Assembly (NCBI RefSeq): GCF_030445035.2
Contig: NC_080702.1
Location: forward strand, 25,121,652-25,185,651
Direction: 5' to 3'
DNA length: 64,000 nucleotides
Source: Dasypus novemcinctus
Taxonomy: Eukaryota; Chordata; Mammalia; Cingulata; Dasypodidae
The notes beneath the pieces were generated by a model, which saw only the letters and a list, made by a program, of their open reading frames with translations, did no database searches and was not told where the DNA came from. The position numbers and the translations under genes were made by a program. How positions within the stretch are numbered: position 1 is the stretch's first letter; each line of letters begins with the position of its first letter. Of the stretch, positions 1-12,334 are shown piece by piece.

Positions 1-20
1 ATTGGAGATTCTTTGGGACC

Positions 21-800
21 AGGCTGTTTCGGGATTTTGCAGGGCAGGAGGTGTCTAGACATCGATTTCATGGGAAGGTAACAGAGAAAATTCATGTGGA
101 GGATAAAATTGGGGCTCTCACACGGAGTTGGGGGCTGTGCATGGGTCGCTCCCCCTGGGGCTGGCAGAGCCACAGCACTGCCGTTGTGGCGGTGATTCCT
201 GGAGGCTCTGCAGTACTGGGGAGTTCATGAGCCCTGAGCAGGCTCTTGGGGGGCTGACAGGGCAGGAGGCCTTTGCAAACCGATTTGGTGAGATGGTGGG
301 GAGTTTTTTGCGAGGTGGGGAAATTTTTTATTTATGATACGAATAATAGTGCTTCCGGCTGGAGCCCTGCCCCCAAAGCCAGCTGCTGATCTCCAGTGGC
401 CTTGGATCATTCGTAGTAAGGAGATGTGGCCGGGAGGCTGTTTCGGGGGATTACAGGGTGGGAGGCATCTGGAAGCCAATTGAGGGAATCTTTTACTAGG
501 CGTGGGATTTTTGGTTTTGGACACTGATACGGTGCTTCCGGCTAGAGCCCTGCCCCCTAGGCCTGGCTGCGCATCTGCAACATTCTTAAATTGACTACAA
601 TATTGAGGCGCCCCCAACTGGCTGTTTTGGGGGCTTGCAGGGCGGGAGATGTCCTGAAGTTGAATTGGTGATACAGCCACATAAGAGACCCTAGAGAGAG
701 GTGAAATTGCGGGTTTTGGACACATAGGTCAGAGTTTGCGGATGTGACCTCTCCCATAGGGCTGGCACCCAGCTGCGGGGATCCCTGAAGGCTGTGTTGA
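21..800 (+). repeat. L1 5' UTR tandem promoter monomers (copy A)
   Basis: A core beginning 'aggctgttt' and continuing through a 'gcagggcaggaggtgtct' type stretch recurs near 21, 240, 435 and 619, at spacings of about 219, 195 and 184 bp. Each unit then runs into a 'cgatttggtgag' type stretch. This is a diverged tandem array in the position where mouse L1s keep their promoter monomers. A promoter role is inferred from position only. The same kind of array is seen on the other strand in copy C at 57.5-58.1 kb. Confidence 0.7.
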
Positions 801-1930
801 ACTTTGGTGCTCCCAGGCTCCCTGTTAACCAGATTTGAGGTTGCCAGGTCTGTGTCCCCTAAAGCCTGGTGGCCTACACCCCAGAGACTCACACCTCTTG
901 AGTCTGCAATATCACAGACTTTCCATCCCTGAATCCACCATGCCCTGAGGCCATCTAAGGTCCTTGATTGTCCTACCCCTCAACGTTTGCATGTTTTTTT
1001 TTTTAATTTTTATTTTTATCTTTTATTTTTTATTGTCCTGGTTGCTAATATTGCATTATTTCCTAGTTTTTTCTCTCATTGTATCCTCCAAGGTCTTTTT
1101 TTTTTTTCATTTATTTAGAACTTTTTTGTTGTTGCTGTAGTAGGTGTTCTATAACTTCTTTTCTTTTCCTTACTTGTTCCCCTTCTTTTTCTTTATCCAC
1201 CCCCATTTTCTTTCTTTCTTTCTTCTCTCTCTTTTTTTTCTCTTTTTTCTCTTGTCCCTCATTTTCTTCTTATTTTATTTTATCTTAATTATACAATAGG
1301 TGCTGCAGGGAACACCTCATATTTGCTGGGTTTCCTCATCCTCCACTGCCTCATTTCTGTGTGAATTGAGTTTGGCTACCTACACTATCCCCTTTCCCTC
1401 ACATCTTGATATCCTCCATCATCTACTGTCTCTCCTATATTCCACCTCCCTTTCTTTGATCCCCAAAGAGTCTAACTCTTAATTTTTAATACCTTTGTTT
1501 TGTTTTCTGTCTTTTATCCACTCTTGAAAATATTGCCTTTCTTTTCTCTTTCCCTCTCTCATGAAAACAATAGCTTTTTAATTCATACCATATTCCTCCC
1601 ATATTCAGTTGACTACCTCATTATAGGTACTCTACTTACTGCTATAACTCTACACAACTTACATGAATCTAATATCCATCTTCCCAGATCTCATATTATT
1701 GCTCAGTTAACATTTACCAATATTACTTTACACATTTTCCTTTCTTACACAATTGCCTTTCCCTGGACCTAATACTTTCCTTCAAAGTGAACTCAGCCAG
1801 CAATAAGAAATTAGAATAAGAAGAACAAAGTGACAAAGAGAAGATATAACACTTACACAAAAACAACAGCTAATTAATCCCCAAGAATAGACAAAGAAGC
1901 TAAGGAACTAATTAAACCTGTCAAGATAAA

Positions 1931-2890
1931 ATGATGACCAGACAGCAACAAAAATCTACAAACCAAGCCAGTAATCAGGAAAATATGACTGAATCCAATG
2001 AACAAACTAAAAACCAGGAAGGGGAGCAGAACTTCGCACAAGTAATTAAAGATCTCAGAACATATATCACTGACAAATTTAATGAAGTAAAGGAAGAGGT
2101 TAACAATATGAAGACAACACTTGGAGGGGAAATTGCAGACATACACAAAAAGATAACAGATATGATGGGAATGAACACCACAGTTCAAGAAATCAAAAAC
2201 ACACTTGCAGCAAATAGCCACAGATTAGAAGAGGCAGAGCAGAGAATTAGCAATGTGGAAGATAGTACATCTGAAATCAAACAGGTAGTAGAATTGATCG
2301 ATAAAAAGATAGAAAAAATCCAGGTAGGAATTAGGGACCAAAATGACAATGCAAAATGCACAAACATACAGATTATAGGCATCCCAGAAGGAGAAGAGAA
2401 GGGAAAAGGGTCAAAAGGTGTGTTGCAGGAAATAATGGCTGAAAACTTCCCAGATCTACTGAGAGAGACAGATGTACATATCCAGGAAGCACAATGCACC
2501 CCAAACATGAAAAACCCCAACAGGACCACCTCAAGACATAAACTTGTCAAATTATCAAATGCTCAAGACAAGGAGAAAATTCTAAAAGCAGCAAGAGAAA
2601 AGAAAACCATCACATACAAGGGAAGTTCCATAAGATTAAGTGCTGATTTCTGATCTGAAACCATGGAGGCAAGAAGGCATTGGTATGATATAGTCAAGGT
2701 ACTAAAAGAAAAAAATTTCCAACCAAGAATACTCTAGCCAGCTAAACTAGCATTCGAAAATGATGGAGAGTTCAAAATATTCACAAACAGAAATTGAAAG
2801 AGTATGTCAACAAGAAACCTCCCCTTCAAGAAATTCTACAGGGAGTTCTGCAGGAAGAAAGGAAAAAACAGGAAAGGCAGAGTTGGAGGA
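1931..2890 (+). pseudogene. L1 ORF1 (RNA-binding protein), broken, copy A
   Basis: The frame opens at ATG 1931 and runs 240 codons to a TGA at 2651-2653. The N-terminal part is polar. A long heptad-rich coiled coil follows (about residues 45-130, with NTTVQEIKNTLAAN and RLEEAEQRISNVED), then the RRM-like core (IQIIGIPEGEEKGKG, about residues 147-165) and the start of the C-terminal domain (LVKLSNAQDKEKILKAAREK). Past the stop, the same frame reads on through the usual C-terminal segment with further stops near 2734 and 2800. ORF1p normally trimerises and coats L1 RNA as a chaperone. Here the C-terminal domain is cut off. Confidence 0.9.
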
Positions 2891-2969
2891 GAGTGTAAGA
2901 GCAACAAAAAAGACAGAAAAGAGAAAACAAAAAACAAAAAAATACTACAAACACAAATCCAATCAAAAT

Positions 2970-5900
2970 ATGGCTAACATAAATAATTCCTTGAAAGTAA
3001 TAACACTGAATGTCAACGGATTAAACTCACCTATCAAAAGATTCAGACTGGGACATTGGATAAGGAAATATGACCCATCTGTATGCTGTCTACAAGAGAC
3101 ACATCTTAGACCCAGAGACGCATGGAGATTGAAAGTGAATGGCTGGAAAACAATCATACAAGCAAACAATAACCAAAAAAAGGCAGGAGTAGCTATATTA
3201 ATATCAGACAAAATAGACTTTAAATGCAAAACAATTGTGAGAGACAAAGAAGGTTACTACATATTAGTCAAAGGGACAATCTCTCAAGAAAAATGAACAA
3301 TCATAAATATTTATGCTCCAATCAAGGGTGCCTCTAAATACATGAGGCAAATGCTGGAAAAACTAAGTGAAAGAATAGACGCATCTACAATTATAGTGGG
3401 GGATTTTAATATACCACTATCAACTCTGGACAGAACATCTCAAAAGAGAATCACTAAAGAAATGAAATATTTGAACAGTACATTAGAGGAGCTGGATCTA
3501 ATAGACATATACAGATCAGTACACTCAAACACAGCAGGATATACATTTTTCTCAAGTGCACATGGATCATTCTCCAGGATAGACCATTTGCTAGGCCACA
3601 AAGAAAGGCTCAATGAATTCAGAAAGATCAAAATCATACAAAATATTATCTCTGACCAAGTGGATTGAAACTGGAAATCTGCAAGAGCCAGAGGGCCTGA
3701 TTTCACACCAAGATATGGAAATTAATCAGCACATTCTTAGAAAAACAGTGGGTCAAAGAGGAAATCTCAAAGGAAATTGATGACTACATTGAAACAAATG
3801 ATAATGATAACAGAACATATGAAAATTTATGGGATGCAGCAAAAGCAGTAATGTGAAAGATGTTTATACCCATAAATTCATACATCAAAAAGAAGAAAGA
3901 GCAAAAATTGAAGAACTAACTGCACGTTTGGAGAAATCAGTAAAAAAACAACAAATTTATCCCACAGGAAGAAGAAGGAAGGAAATAACAAAGATAAGAG
4001 CTGAACTAAATGAAATAGAAAATAAGAAAGCACTTGAAATGATAAAACAAGACCAAGAGCTGGTTTTTTGAGATCAATAAAATTGACAAACCTTTAGCGA
4101 GACTAACAAAGAAAAAAAAAAAAGAGAGAAGATGCAAATACACAAAATAAGAAATGAGAAAGGATATATCACCACTGAACCCACAGAAATAGACTATCAT
4201 AAGAGGATACTTTGAGAAACTATATTCCAACAAAAATGACAATTCAGAGGAAATGGACAAATTCCTAGAAACACATAAGCAGCCTATATTGATGAAAGAA
4301 GAAATGGATGATCTCCACAAACCAGTCACAAGTAAAGAGATAGAATCAGTCATTATAACCTCCCAAGTAAGAAGAGCCCAGGGCCAGACAGCTTCACAGG
4401 TGAATTCTACAAAACATTCTGGAAAGAACTAACACGAATCCTGCTGAAGCTTTTCCAAAAACTCAAAACAGAAGGAACATTACCTAACTCATTCTATGAT
4501 GCCAACATTACCCTAGTACCAAAGCCAAAAAATAAACCACAAGAAAGGAAAATTACAGTCCAACTTGGCTAATGAACCTAGATGCAAAAATCCTCAACAA
4601 AATACTTGCTAACCGTATTCAACAACACATTAAATGAATTATACACCATGACCAAGTGGGATTCATTCCGGGGATGCAAGGATGGCTCAACATAAGAAAA
4701 TCAATCACTGGAATACACCATATAAACAGATTGAAGGAAAAAAATCATGATTACATCTATAGATGCAGAAAAAGCGTTTGACAAAATACAACACTCTTTC
4801 TTGATAAAAAAAATACTGCAAAAGATTGGAATACAAGGAAATTTTTTGAGCATGATAAAGAGTATATATGAAAAACCCACAACCAACATTGTTTACAATG
4901 GTAAAATCCTAAAATCCTTCCCTCTAAGATGAGGAACAAGACAAGGATGCCCACTCTCACCCCTTCTAGTTAACATTGTCTTAGAAGTACTTGGTCGAGC
5001 ACTGAGACAAGATCCAGATGTAAAAGGCATTCAAATTGGAAAGAAAGAAGCCAAAATTTCATTATTTGCAGATGACATGATTCTATACATAGAAAACCCT
5101 GAAAGGTCTACAACAAAGCTTCTAGAATTCATAAATGAGTTTAGTAAACTCGCTGGTTAAAAGATCAATGCACAAAAATCAGTAGCATTTCTGTACACCA
5201 ATAATGAGCAAGCTCAGGAGGAAATCAAGAAACAAATAGCATTTACAATAGTCAATAAAAAAATCAAATACCTAGGAATAAATTTAACAATAAAAATCAA
5301 CACAGCATTCTTTAATGAACTAGAAAAACTAACTATGAAATTTATTTGGAAAGGAAAGAGGCCCTGAATAGCCAAAGACATATTGAAAAAGAAAAAGAAA
5401 ATTGGAGGAGTCACATTACCTGACTTCAAAACATACTACAAAGCTACAATACAGAAAGCAGCATGGAATTGACACAAGGAGAGACACACAGACAAGTGGA
5501 ACCGAATTGAGAGTTCTGATATAGATTCTCATATATATAGCCATATAATATTCGATAAAGCCGCCAAACCCTCTCAACTGGGAGAGAAAGGCCTCTTCAA
5601 CAAATGGTGCCTGGAGAACTGCACATCCATATGTAAAAGAATGAAAGAGGATTACCAATTCACACCTTATACAAAAATCAATTCAAGGTGCATCAAAGAC
5701 CTAAATAGAAGAGCCAAGACCATAAAGACCTTGGGAAGCAGTGTAGGAAAGCATATTCAAGACCTTGTAATAGGAAATGGCTTCATGAACTTCACACCAA
5801 CAGCACGAACAGCAAAAGAACAAATAGATAAATGGAACTTCCTCAAAATTAAAGGCTTCTGCACCTCAAAGGAGTTTGTAAAGAAAGGGAAAAGAGAGTC

Positions 5901-6614
5901 TAACAAGGGAAGAAAATATTTGGTAACCATATATCGGATAGGAGACTTATATCTGCTTATATAAAGAACTCCTATATCTTGAAAATAAAAAGATAAACAA
6001 CCCATTTAAAAAATGAGAAAAAGATTTAAACAGACACTTCTCCAAAGAAGAAATACAAATGGCTAAAAAGCACATGAAAAAATGCTCCAAAACTCTAGCC
6101 ATCAGGGAAATGCAAATCAAAACTACAATGAGATACCATCTTACTCCCATAAGATTGGCAGCTATGAGAAAAACAGAAGGCTACAAATCCTGGAAAGGAT
6201 GTGGAGGAATGGGAACACTCATCCACTGCTGGTGGGAATGCAGAAGGTTCCAACCATTCTGGAGAACAGTTTGGTGGTTTCTCAAAAAACTAGCATAAAT
6301 TTGCCATATGGCCCAGCAATTCCACTGCTGGGTATATACACAATAGATCTGAAAACAAAGACACAAAACGATATGTGCACACCTATGTTCACAGCAGCAT
6401 TGTTCACTATTGCCAAAAGTTGGAATCAACCCATTTGCCCTTCAACAGATGTATGGATAATTAAAATGTGGTATATACATACAATGGAGTACTACTCGGC
6501 TTTAAGATCAAATACACTACAAACACACGTGATAACATGGATGAATCTTTAGAATCTATGTTGAGTGAAGCAACCCAGACATTGAAGGACAAATACATGA
6601 CCTGAATGATATGA
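2970..6614 (+). pseudogene. L1 ORF2 (endonuclease-reverse transcriptase), broken, copy A
   Basis: It starts at ATG 2970. The endonuclease domain shows NVNGLN, QETHL and IVGDFN motifs (about 2,970-3,680). The RT domain follows, with FADDMILY at about 5,062-5,085, then the C-terminal zinc-knuckle region up to TGA 6612-6614. Breaks include a TGA at 3294-3296, another at 3666-3668, several frameshifts between 3.7 and 5.5 kb, and a deletion of about 180 bp near 5,290 compared with copy B. ORF2p would nick target DNA and copy L1 RNA into it. This copy cannot make it. The TGA at 3294 is also present at the same site in copy B. Confidence 0.92.
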
Positions 6615-8020
6615 AATAAGTAAACCAACCTTCCTCAGAGAGCTAGAGACTGGAAGATAGGCTTACAGGAAATTGGGGGGTAGAGGAAGAATGTAAGCTG
6701 ACACCTACCTGGGTGAAATCTATGATAAGCTTGAGGTAAATATTTGTATAAGGAAGGGATAAAATGGGAACATAGAGTTACTTTTGAGTGGGGCTTTGCA
6801 GGCTTGAGGGGGGCTAAGGATGGGAGAACGGGTAATATTGACCAAGAAATTGGGGGGAGGATGGGGCAACATACTAACATAGGAGATTGTCAGGTATTTG
6901 GTTGAGAGTATACTGCTGAGAAAACCTTTTCAAAAACATAATAAGGAAAGTTACCTGTTTAAGATGCTTAAGAAGGTATTGTGACACAGGACAGGCTCCT
7001 AGGGAAAATGTGAATGCTCATTTTACCATAGTGGGCTATATTGTTTGATAGAGACCCATATAATAAGAGTGAAGGTATACCCACATCCTGGGGAGGACTG
7101 ATGCCCTCAAATAGAGGGAAATGTATCTCAATAAAATGGTGGCTCCCAGTGCATTAGGGAATTTGAGTATGTCAAGCCCTCAACACTGCTGCAAGTATCT
7201 CTGAACATGGCCCTTCAAGCAATGAAGATTGACGGTCACTGTGGGCCCTAAGGGAAGGGGGATAGTGGTGTTGAATAGATGGAACCAATGTAACTGTGTG
7301 GTCAATAGAAGTGTTCCACAAGTGTATGCAAGGATGGATATAAGACAGGTAAAATTACACCAAAAATATATAGGGGCTTATACGCTAAATTGTAAATCAT
7401 AATGTAAAACATAAGATAATTAAAATTTAGAAAACTGTATAGTCTAAAATATAAACCACAATGTAAACGCAAATGTTACCTTGTTTGAAAATTATTGTCT
7501 CAATATCTGTACATCAGTTTCAGTAAATATAGTATGGATATGTAAAAAGATTATTGCTGTGGAAGGGAAAGGGTTTTATGTTGGATATGTGGGAGTACTG
7601 TATATTGTATTTTTGAATTACTGTGATCTAAAACTCTTGTGAAGATAAGCTTAATAATTAGAAAAAAATAAAAGAAAAAGATAGGACGTATACACTGAGG
7701 AAAAGATGGAAGTAGTTGCCTTGCAAATTTGCATACAGGGCAACACTTATTGCAGTGCTGGAAGACAAAACATCAAAAACAAAGCTTTTGCATTTTTTAA
7801 TTTTTTGATACCCCAATTTATTTTTACTGTAATTTTTCTAAATTAATGTCTTCTATATCTAACTTTTAAACCCATTGCTATATTCCATTTTACTATTAAT
7901 GGAACCTGGCAATATATTAGGATTCACCTTTCAGGAAATTTTGGATCAAGGAGAGGTTCAACAATGGCATCGGAGGAATTCTGGTGTGGATGTTATTGAC
8001 AGGGGACACATGGTTGGCAA
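6615..8020 (+). other. L1 3' UTR, 3'-truncated, copy A
   Basis: No coding potential is seen. The stretch is the complement of the 3' UTR parts at 42,735-44,140 in copy C, including an A-rich run at 7,650-7,680 that is internal and not the poly(A) tail. Similarity ends near 8,020 (after 'acacatggttggca'), so the distal 3' UTR and the polypurine tract are missing. Confidence 0.75.
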
Positions 8021-9050
8021 GATGGCTTTTAATGTCAGCAAGGGTTCAGGCTTCCTCTTCCCCTTAAGGCTCCATTATCCCAGCTTCTTTCAATATCAAG
8101 TGTAGGCTGGGATAATTCTCATCTCTCTCCAAGGGTTTGCTTTTCTCCAGGCTCAGCTGCTCTGCACTCTCCACAAGAGCAGCTGTGAACTATCAGCTGT
8201 GAGCTCTCCTCTCTTCTGGGGACATCTGACATGCCTAATGGAGGCTTCTGTCTTTCCTCATGTATCTGCTTCTCTGTGTGTTTTCTTCCCATTGTCCCAG
8301 CATTGAAAATTTGAACTTTCCTCTCTCATGTAGTTTTCTCTGTGAGTCCCTTCCCACCAAGGGAGTGGGGACTCAACATCCTACTGATGTGGCCCAATCA
8401 AAGAGTAATTCATTATTCAATCAAGTAGGTGTGAAACACCTGAATTTAATATAATTTATATGTCCGGAGGAACAGTCCAGTTCACAGACATAATCAAGGG
8501 TCTCTTTTTGGAATTCATAAACCATATCAAACTGCCACACCAAGGTTCACATTCTTTCAGAATGGGTTGTGCTATGACATTGTTTTTCCTGGAACCCAGC
8601 AGGGAGTTAAAGATAACTACAATCTCTAACACCCTCCCTTCTGACCTGGACTGGTTGCTGATGATGCAAAGGGAAATGCTGTGGAAATATATTTCTCCAT
8701 GGGAAAAGAGAGGTTGTGGCTCCCATGGGAGGAAAGATGCCCCTGATTAAGTTTGCTATTCCAGACTTTGCTCCAAATAGCCCACCTTGAGGAAAAATGT
8801 TTCTGCACTGCCCAGAGCATGACTTGTCTAGGGCAGGGTTTAACTTAATGTAGTCTCCCCTAACCTTTAAAATCTCAACAGAGGGGCCTACTTAAAAATG
8901 CCATCTGCTATCAGTTCAGGAATGTACATGCAAAGCATGGGAAAAATGAATAAACACATTCATTCTGGACCTTTAGTGCCCCATTCTCCAAATCCCTTGG
9001 AAACTGGTCTGCATTCCAGTCCTAGGTTCATAGCCTTGATGTGAACAGTT
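8021..9050. other. Unassigned non-coding DNA
   Basis: No convincing gene. The short ORFs at 8,260-8,750 have no recognisable domain. The stretch 8,390-8,560 (a 'gtgaaacacctgaatttaat' type sequence) has the feel of an interspersed repeat, but I cannot name its family. Confidence 0.4.
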
Positions 9051-9568
9051 AAATAGGGACATCTTAAAGACATAGAACAATTGAACCAAGAATCAAAGAG
9101 CAGTGATGACACACAAATACTCAACAGTAAATAACTAGGCGAGAGTGAAACTGACCATTAGAGTAAAGTCAACATCATAAACACATGCAAAGACTTCAGG
9201 AAAAATTAGACACAATGCTAAGAAAAAGGAAGATATGACTCAGACAAAGGAATATATCAAAACTCCGGACTAGACAAAGGATTTGAAACAACTAATTAAT
9301 TGTGTTCATACAAAATCCTAAATCAATTCATGGAGTTGAAAAGCAGCATAGCCAAAGAAATGAAAGACATTAAGTAGACACTGGTACAGCATAAATAATT
9401 TGAGAACGTGAATAGAAAATTTATGGGAATAAAGGAAACAAGGTGAGATTAAAAATACAAAAGAAGACCTCTGGGAAAACGGTACCAAAGAAAGTAGGAA
9501 GAGTCTGACCATCTCACAGAAAAGTGGAGAAAAAGCAGGGACCTATCTAAAGCAGATGATTTCAAGTG
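9050..9568 (+). mobile_element. Old L1 fragment, ORF1 N-terminal part
   Basis: The sequence is A-rich and reads like the end of an L1 5' UTR and the start of ORF1. A 'gaagatatgactcagacaaagga' type stretch and a later 'aaagaaatgaaagacattaag' type stretch are similar in order to 11,310-11,460 in copy F, and more decayed. No open frame survives. It is interrupted by a short L1 tail at 9,569. Confidence 0.5.
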
Positions 9569-9721
9569 CAAAGAATGTCTTATGATGATGGAGGAGGTTG
9601 TTGTTATGGGGGGAGAAGTGGGGGGAGGGAGATGGGGGGTATATGGGGACCTCATATTTTTTTAATGTAACATTAAAAAAATAAAGACAAAAAAAAGGAA
9701 AAAAATAAAGCAGATAATCTG
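9549..9721 (+). mobile_element. Short 5'-truncated L1 tail with target-site duplication
   Basis: About 140 bp of L1 3' end (from about 9,569) carry the 'gatgatggaggaggttgttgttatgggg' type region, a G-rich tract and an A-rich tail. The flanks 9,549-9,563 (aaagcagatgatttc) and 9,707-9,721 (aaagcagataatctg) match at 13 of 15 bases, as expected for a slightly decayed target-site duplication. This fixes both ends of a short, target-primed insertion. Confidence 0.7.
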
Positions 9722-10114
9722 GATATATATAGAATAGGAAGGTACTCTGAGTCATCTAGGAGGGTACTGGAAAGATAAAGAAACCAAAGGAAAACCATGA
9801 GTTGCTCACCCACATGGTTCGAAATGGTACATATACGCTGCCCTCAGGGCAAGTAGGCTTGGTGGAGCCCCTGGCTTACTGTGGTTTATGGCCTGGGAAG
9901 GGGCATTCCCTGGGAGAAAGAGAAGAAGGTGGGCAGTGGTATCTTTGCCATGTGAGCTCCCTTTGAATCTCAGAAGGTAACCCCACCCAATGGGGAGAGA
10001 GGAAGGGTATCTGCACAAACAGGTTGTTACTCCCAGCTGTCCAGGGAAAGAGAGGAAGTAGGTTAGAGAAGGGGCAGCACAGGATCCTAATCAGCAGGCC
10101 ACTAGCAAACTGTA

Positions 10115-10378
10115 GTCTAAAACACTTGGGGGACAGGAGCCAGATAGCATTCTGAAGCCTAATCAACCTAAGGTGCAATTTAGTTCAATGGAGCAATTCC
10201 CATCTTGCATATATGAGGTTCCCTGTTTGACTCCTTGGTCTTGTTAGTCTAAAACGCTTGGGGGACAGGAGCCAGATAGAATTCTGAAGCCTAATCAACC
10301 TAAGGAGACAATTTAGCTCAGCGGAGCAATTACCATCTTGCATATATGAGGTCCCTTGTTTGATTCCTTGGTCTTGTG
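10115..10378 (+). repeat. 132-bp tandem duplication with tRNA-like module
   Basis: Two copies begin 'gtctaaaac' at 10,115 and 10,247 and are over 90% alike, each ending in 'ccttggtcttgt'. Each holds a tRNA-like body: 'ttagctcagcggagc' resembles a Pol III A box and 'tgtttgattcc' a B box, with 'gaggtccc' between. The same module recurs singly at about 14,215-14,320 in copy I. It resembles tRNA-derived xenarthran SINEs of the DAS type as I remember them. Confidence 0.6.
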
Positions 10379-11302
10379 AGAGAAGTAGAGGAGTCATCCA
10401 CTTGGTTCTCAGGCATCCAACTGATACCTTATCAAAGGGAATATGTAGATTTTCTTTTTATATTAGGTTTTTTGAATCTGTGTTTTAAAAGATTCCTTTA
10501 TTCCTCCTTATTTAATTTGCTAAAACCGGGTACATTCCTTGCAGAGGGCCAGCTTCAGGGTGCTTGGTTGATGAACTCCAGCAACCTGAGAAGCTCCTTA
10601 GGTGCCCAAGAGGGAAGGCTGTTTTTTGTTCATTTTTTTAGATGCTGCTATTTTGTTCCTTGTTTGTTGTTTCCCCTTTGTTTCCCCTCTTTTTTTTTCC
10701 CTTTTACTGATTTTTATCTACCTAAGTTATTTCCTTTCTTTCCTTAATTTTTCTATCTTCTGTTTTCTGTTGTTTTTTATATTCTATCTTTTTGTCTGGT
10801 CTTCAAATTTTTAAATTTTCTACCTCATTCTTTTTTTGTTTTCTTTCTTTTTACTTTCTCTCTTTTTTCTTTTCTCTTTTCCTCTTCTCATCATCCTAGC
10901 CTTTTGATTCATTCTGTGTATTTTTCTCTATTTTGTTTCTTTTCATTTTTTCTGTTTCACTTTTTTATTATTAATCTTCTGTACTCCTAAGGATTTTTTC
11001 ATGTGTTAATTATTTATTTTCCTGGATCTTGTACAGTTCATCTTCCAACATTTCTATTATTATTACTATTATTCTTTTTCTCTTCTTAGCTCTATCCATT
11101 TTTCTGGTCTTAATTATTTTTCAAGGGAACATAGACAACAGCAAGGAAATAGATTAAGAGGAATGAAGAGACAAAGTGGAACGTTACCACACACACAAAA
11201 GCAGGACAAAATAAAACCCTGAAATATAAATAGAAGCTAGCTGACCAAACAAACCCATCAATAAACAGATTCCCAGGCACAAACAAAAAATTAGAAGCCT
11301 AT

Positions 11303-12250
11303 ATGAAGATACAGGAAGACGTGGCCCAGTCTAAAGAACAAACAAAAAAACAGAAGGAGATGCAAAACATGGAAGAATTAATCAGACACGTCCAAACAAG
11401 TATAATGAATCAAATTATTGAAGTGAAGGAAAAGATTACTGATATTAAGAAGACACTGGGATCACATACAGAAGAAACTGTAAACACACCTATCATGCCA
11501 TCATAGCATCTATCATAGTGACGAATGGCACAATACATGAAATAAAAAATACACTGGAATCACATAACATCAGATTTGAACATTCAGAGGAAAGAATCAG
11601 TAATATGTAAGACACTACATCTGAAACATTAAAAATAGTAGTAGAACAGAGAGATGAAAAGCTAGAAAAATTCCAGCAGGAACTTAGAGATTTGAAAGAC
11701 AATGTGAAATGCACAAACATATGCATTATAGGCCTCCCATAAGGAAAAGAAAAGGAAAAGGGGGCAGAAGAGAGTTGGAGGAAATAATGGCTGAAAATTT
11801 CTCAGCTCTATTGAGGGATATGGATGCATATATCCAGGAAGTACAGCACACCCCAAACAGTATAAACCCTAAGAGGTCTACCCCAAGACATATACTTTTC
11901 AAATTGTCCAATGCTCAAGGAAAAGAGATAATTCTGAAAGCATCAAGAGAAAAGAGATCCATCACATACAATGGCAACAATAAGATTAAGTGTTGAATTC
12001 TCATCTGAAACTATGAAGGAAAAGAAGCAATGGTATGACATATTTAAGGCATTATAAGAAAAAAAAAATCCCACCCAAGAATTCTCTACTACCAAAGCTG
12101 GTGTTTAAAAATTAGAGAGAGTTCAAAATATTCACAGATAAACATAAATTAAGAGAGTATGGCAATAAGAAACCTGCCTTTCAAGAAATAATAGAGGGAG
12201 CATTGCAAGTTGAAAAGAAAAAAAAAAGAGAGACAAAGAGTTGGAGGAGA
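11303..12250 (+). pseudogene. L1 ORF1, broken, copy F
   Basis: It opens at ATG 11303 with a lysine- and glutamine-rich N-terminus, then a coiled-coil stretch, and meets TAG at about 11,504. Later pieces in shifted frames show the RRM core (about 11,660-11,760) and the C-terminal domain (LFKLSNAQGKEIILKASREK, about 11,895-11,955). At least two frameshifts and several stops are present. It would have coded for the L1 RNA-binding chaperone. Confidence 0.8.
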
Positions 12251-12334
12251 GTGTAAGAATAACTAAAGAGATAAAAAGAGAAATAAAAACAATATGACAT
12301 ATATAAACTTAAAGATAATAAGGCTCGTGTAAGT

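Larger units (their letters stand above)
1..8020 (+). mobile_element. LINE-1 copy A, near full length, plus strand
   Basis: The order is 5' UTR (1-1930), ORF1 (1931 on), ORF2 (2970-6614) and a long 3' UTR. The window begins inside the 5' UTR: bases 1-80 match the reverse complement of about 56,150-56,245, which lies just inside the 5' end of copy B, so only a few dozen bases are missing. The 3' UTR matches the reverse complement of the 3' UTRs at 42-44 kb up to about 8,020, where similarity stops before the usual polypurine tail, so the 3' end is lost. Both ORFs carry stop codons, so this copy is dead as an autonomous element. Confidence 0.9.

Noticed and set aside
1079-1772. Hydrophobic ORFs in T-rich DNA near the start of the window
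   Set aside because: They come from low-complexity T- and C-rich L1 5' UTR sequence and have no domain or conservation sign.
7650-7690. A-rich run taken at first as the poly(A) tail of L1 copy A
   Set aside because: The sequence after it still matches the reverse complement of L1 3' UTR near 42.7-43.1 kb, so the run is internal.
8260-8750. Two ORFs of 64 and 96 codons
   Set aside because: No recognisable domain, and composition like the surrounding non-coding repeat-like DNA.
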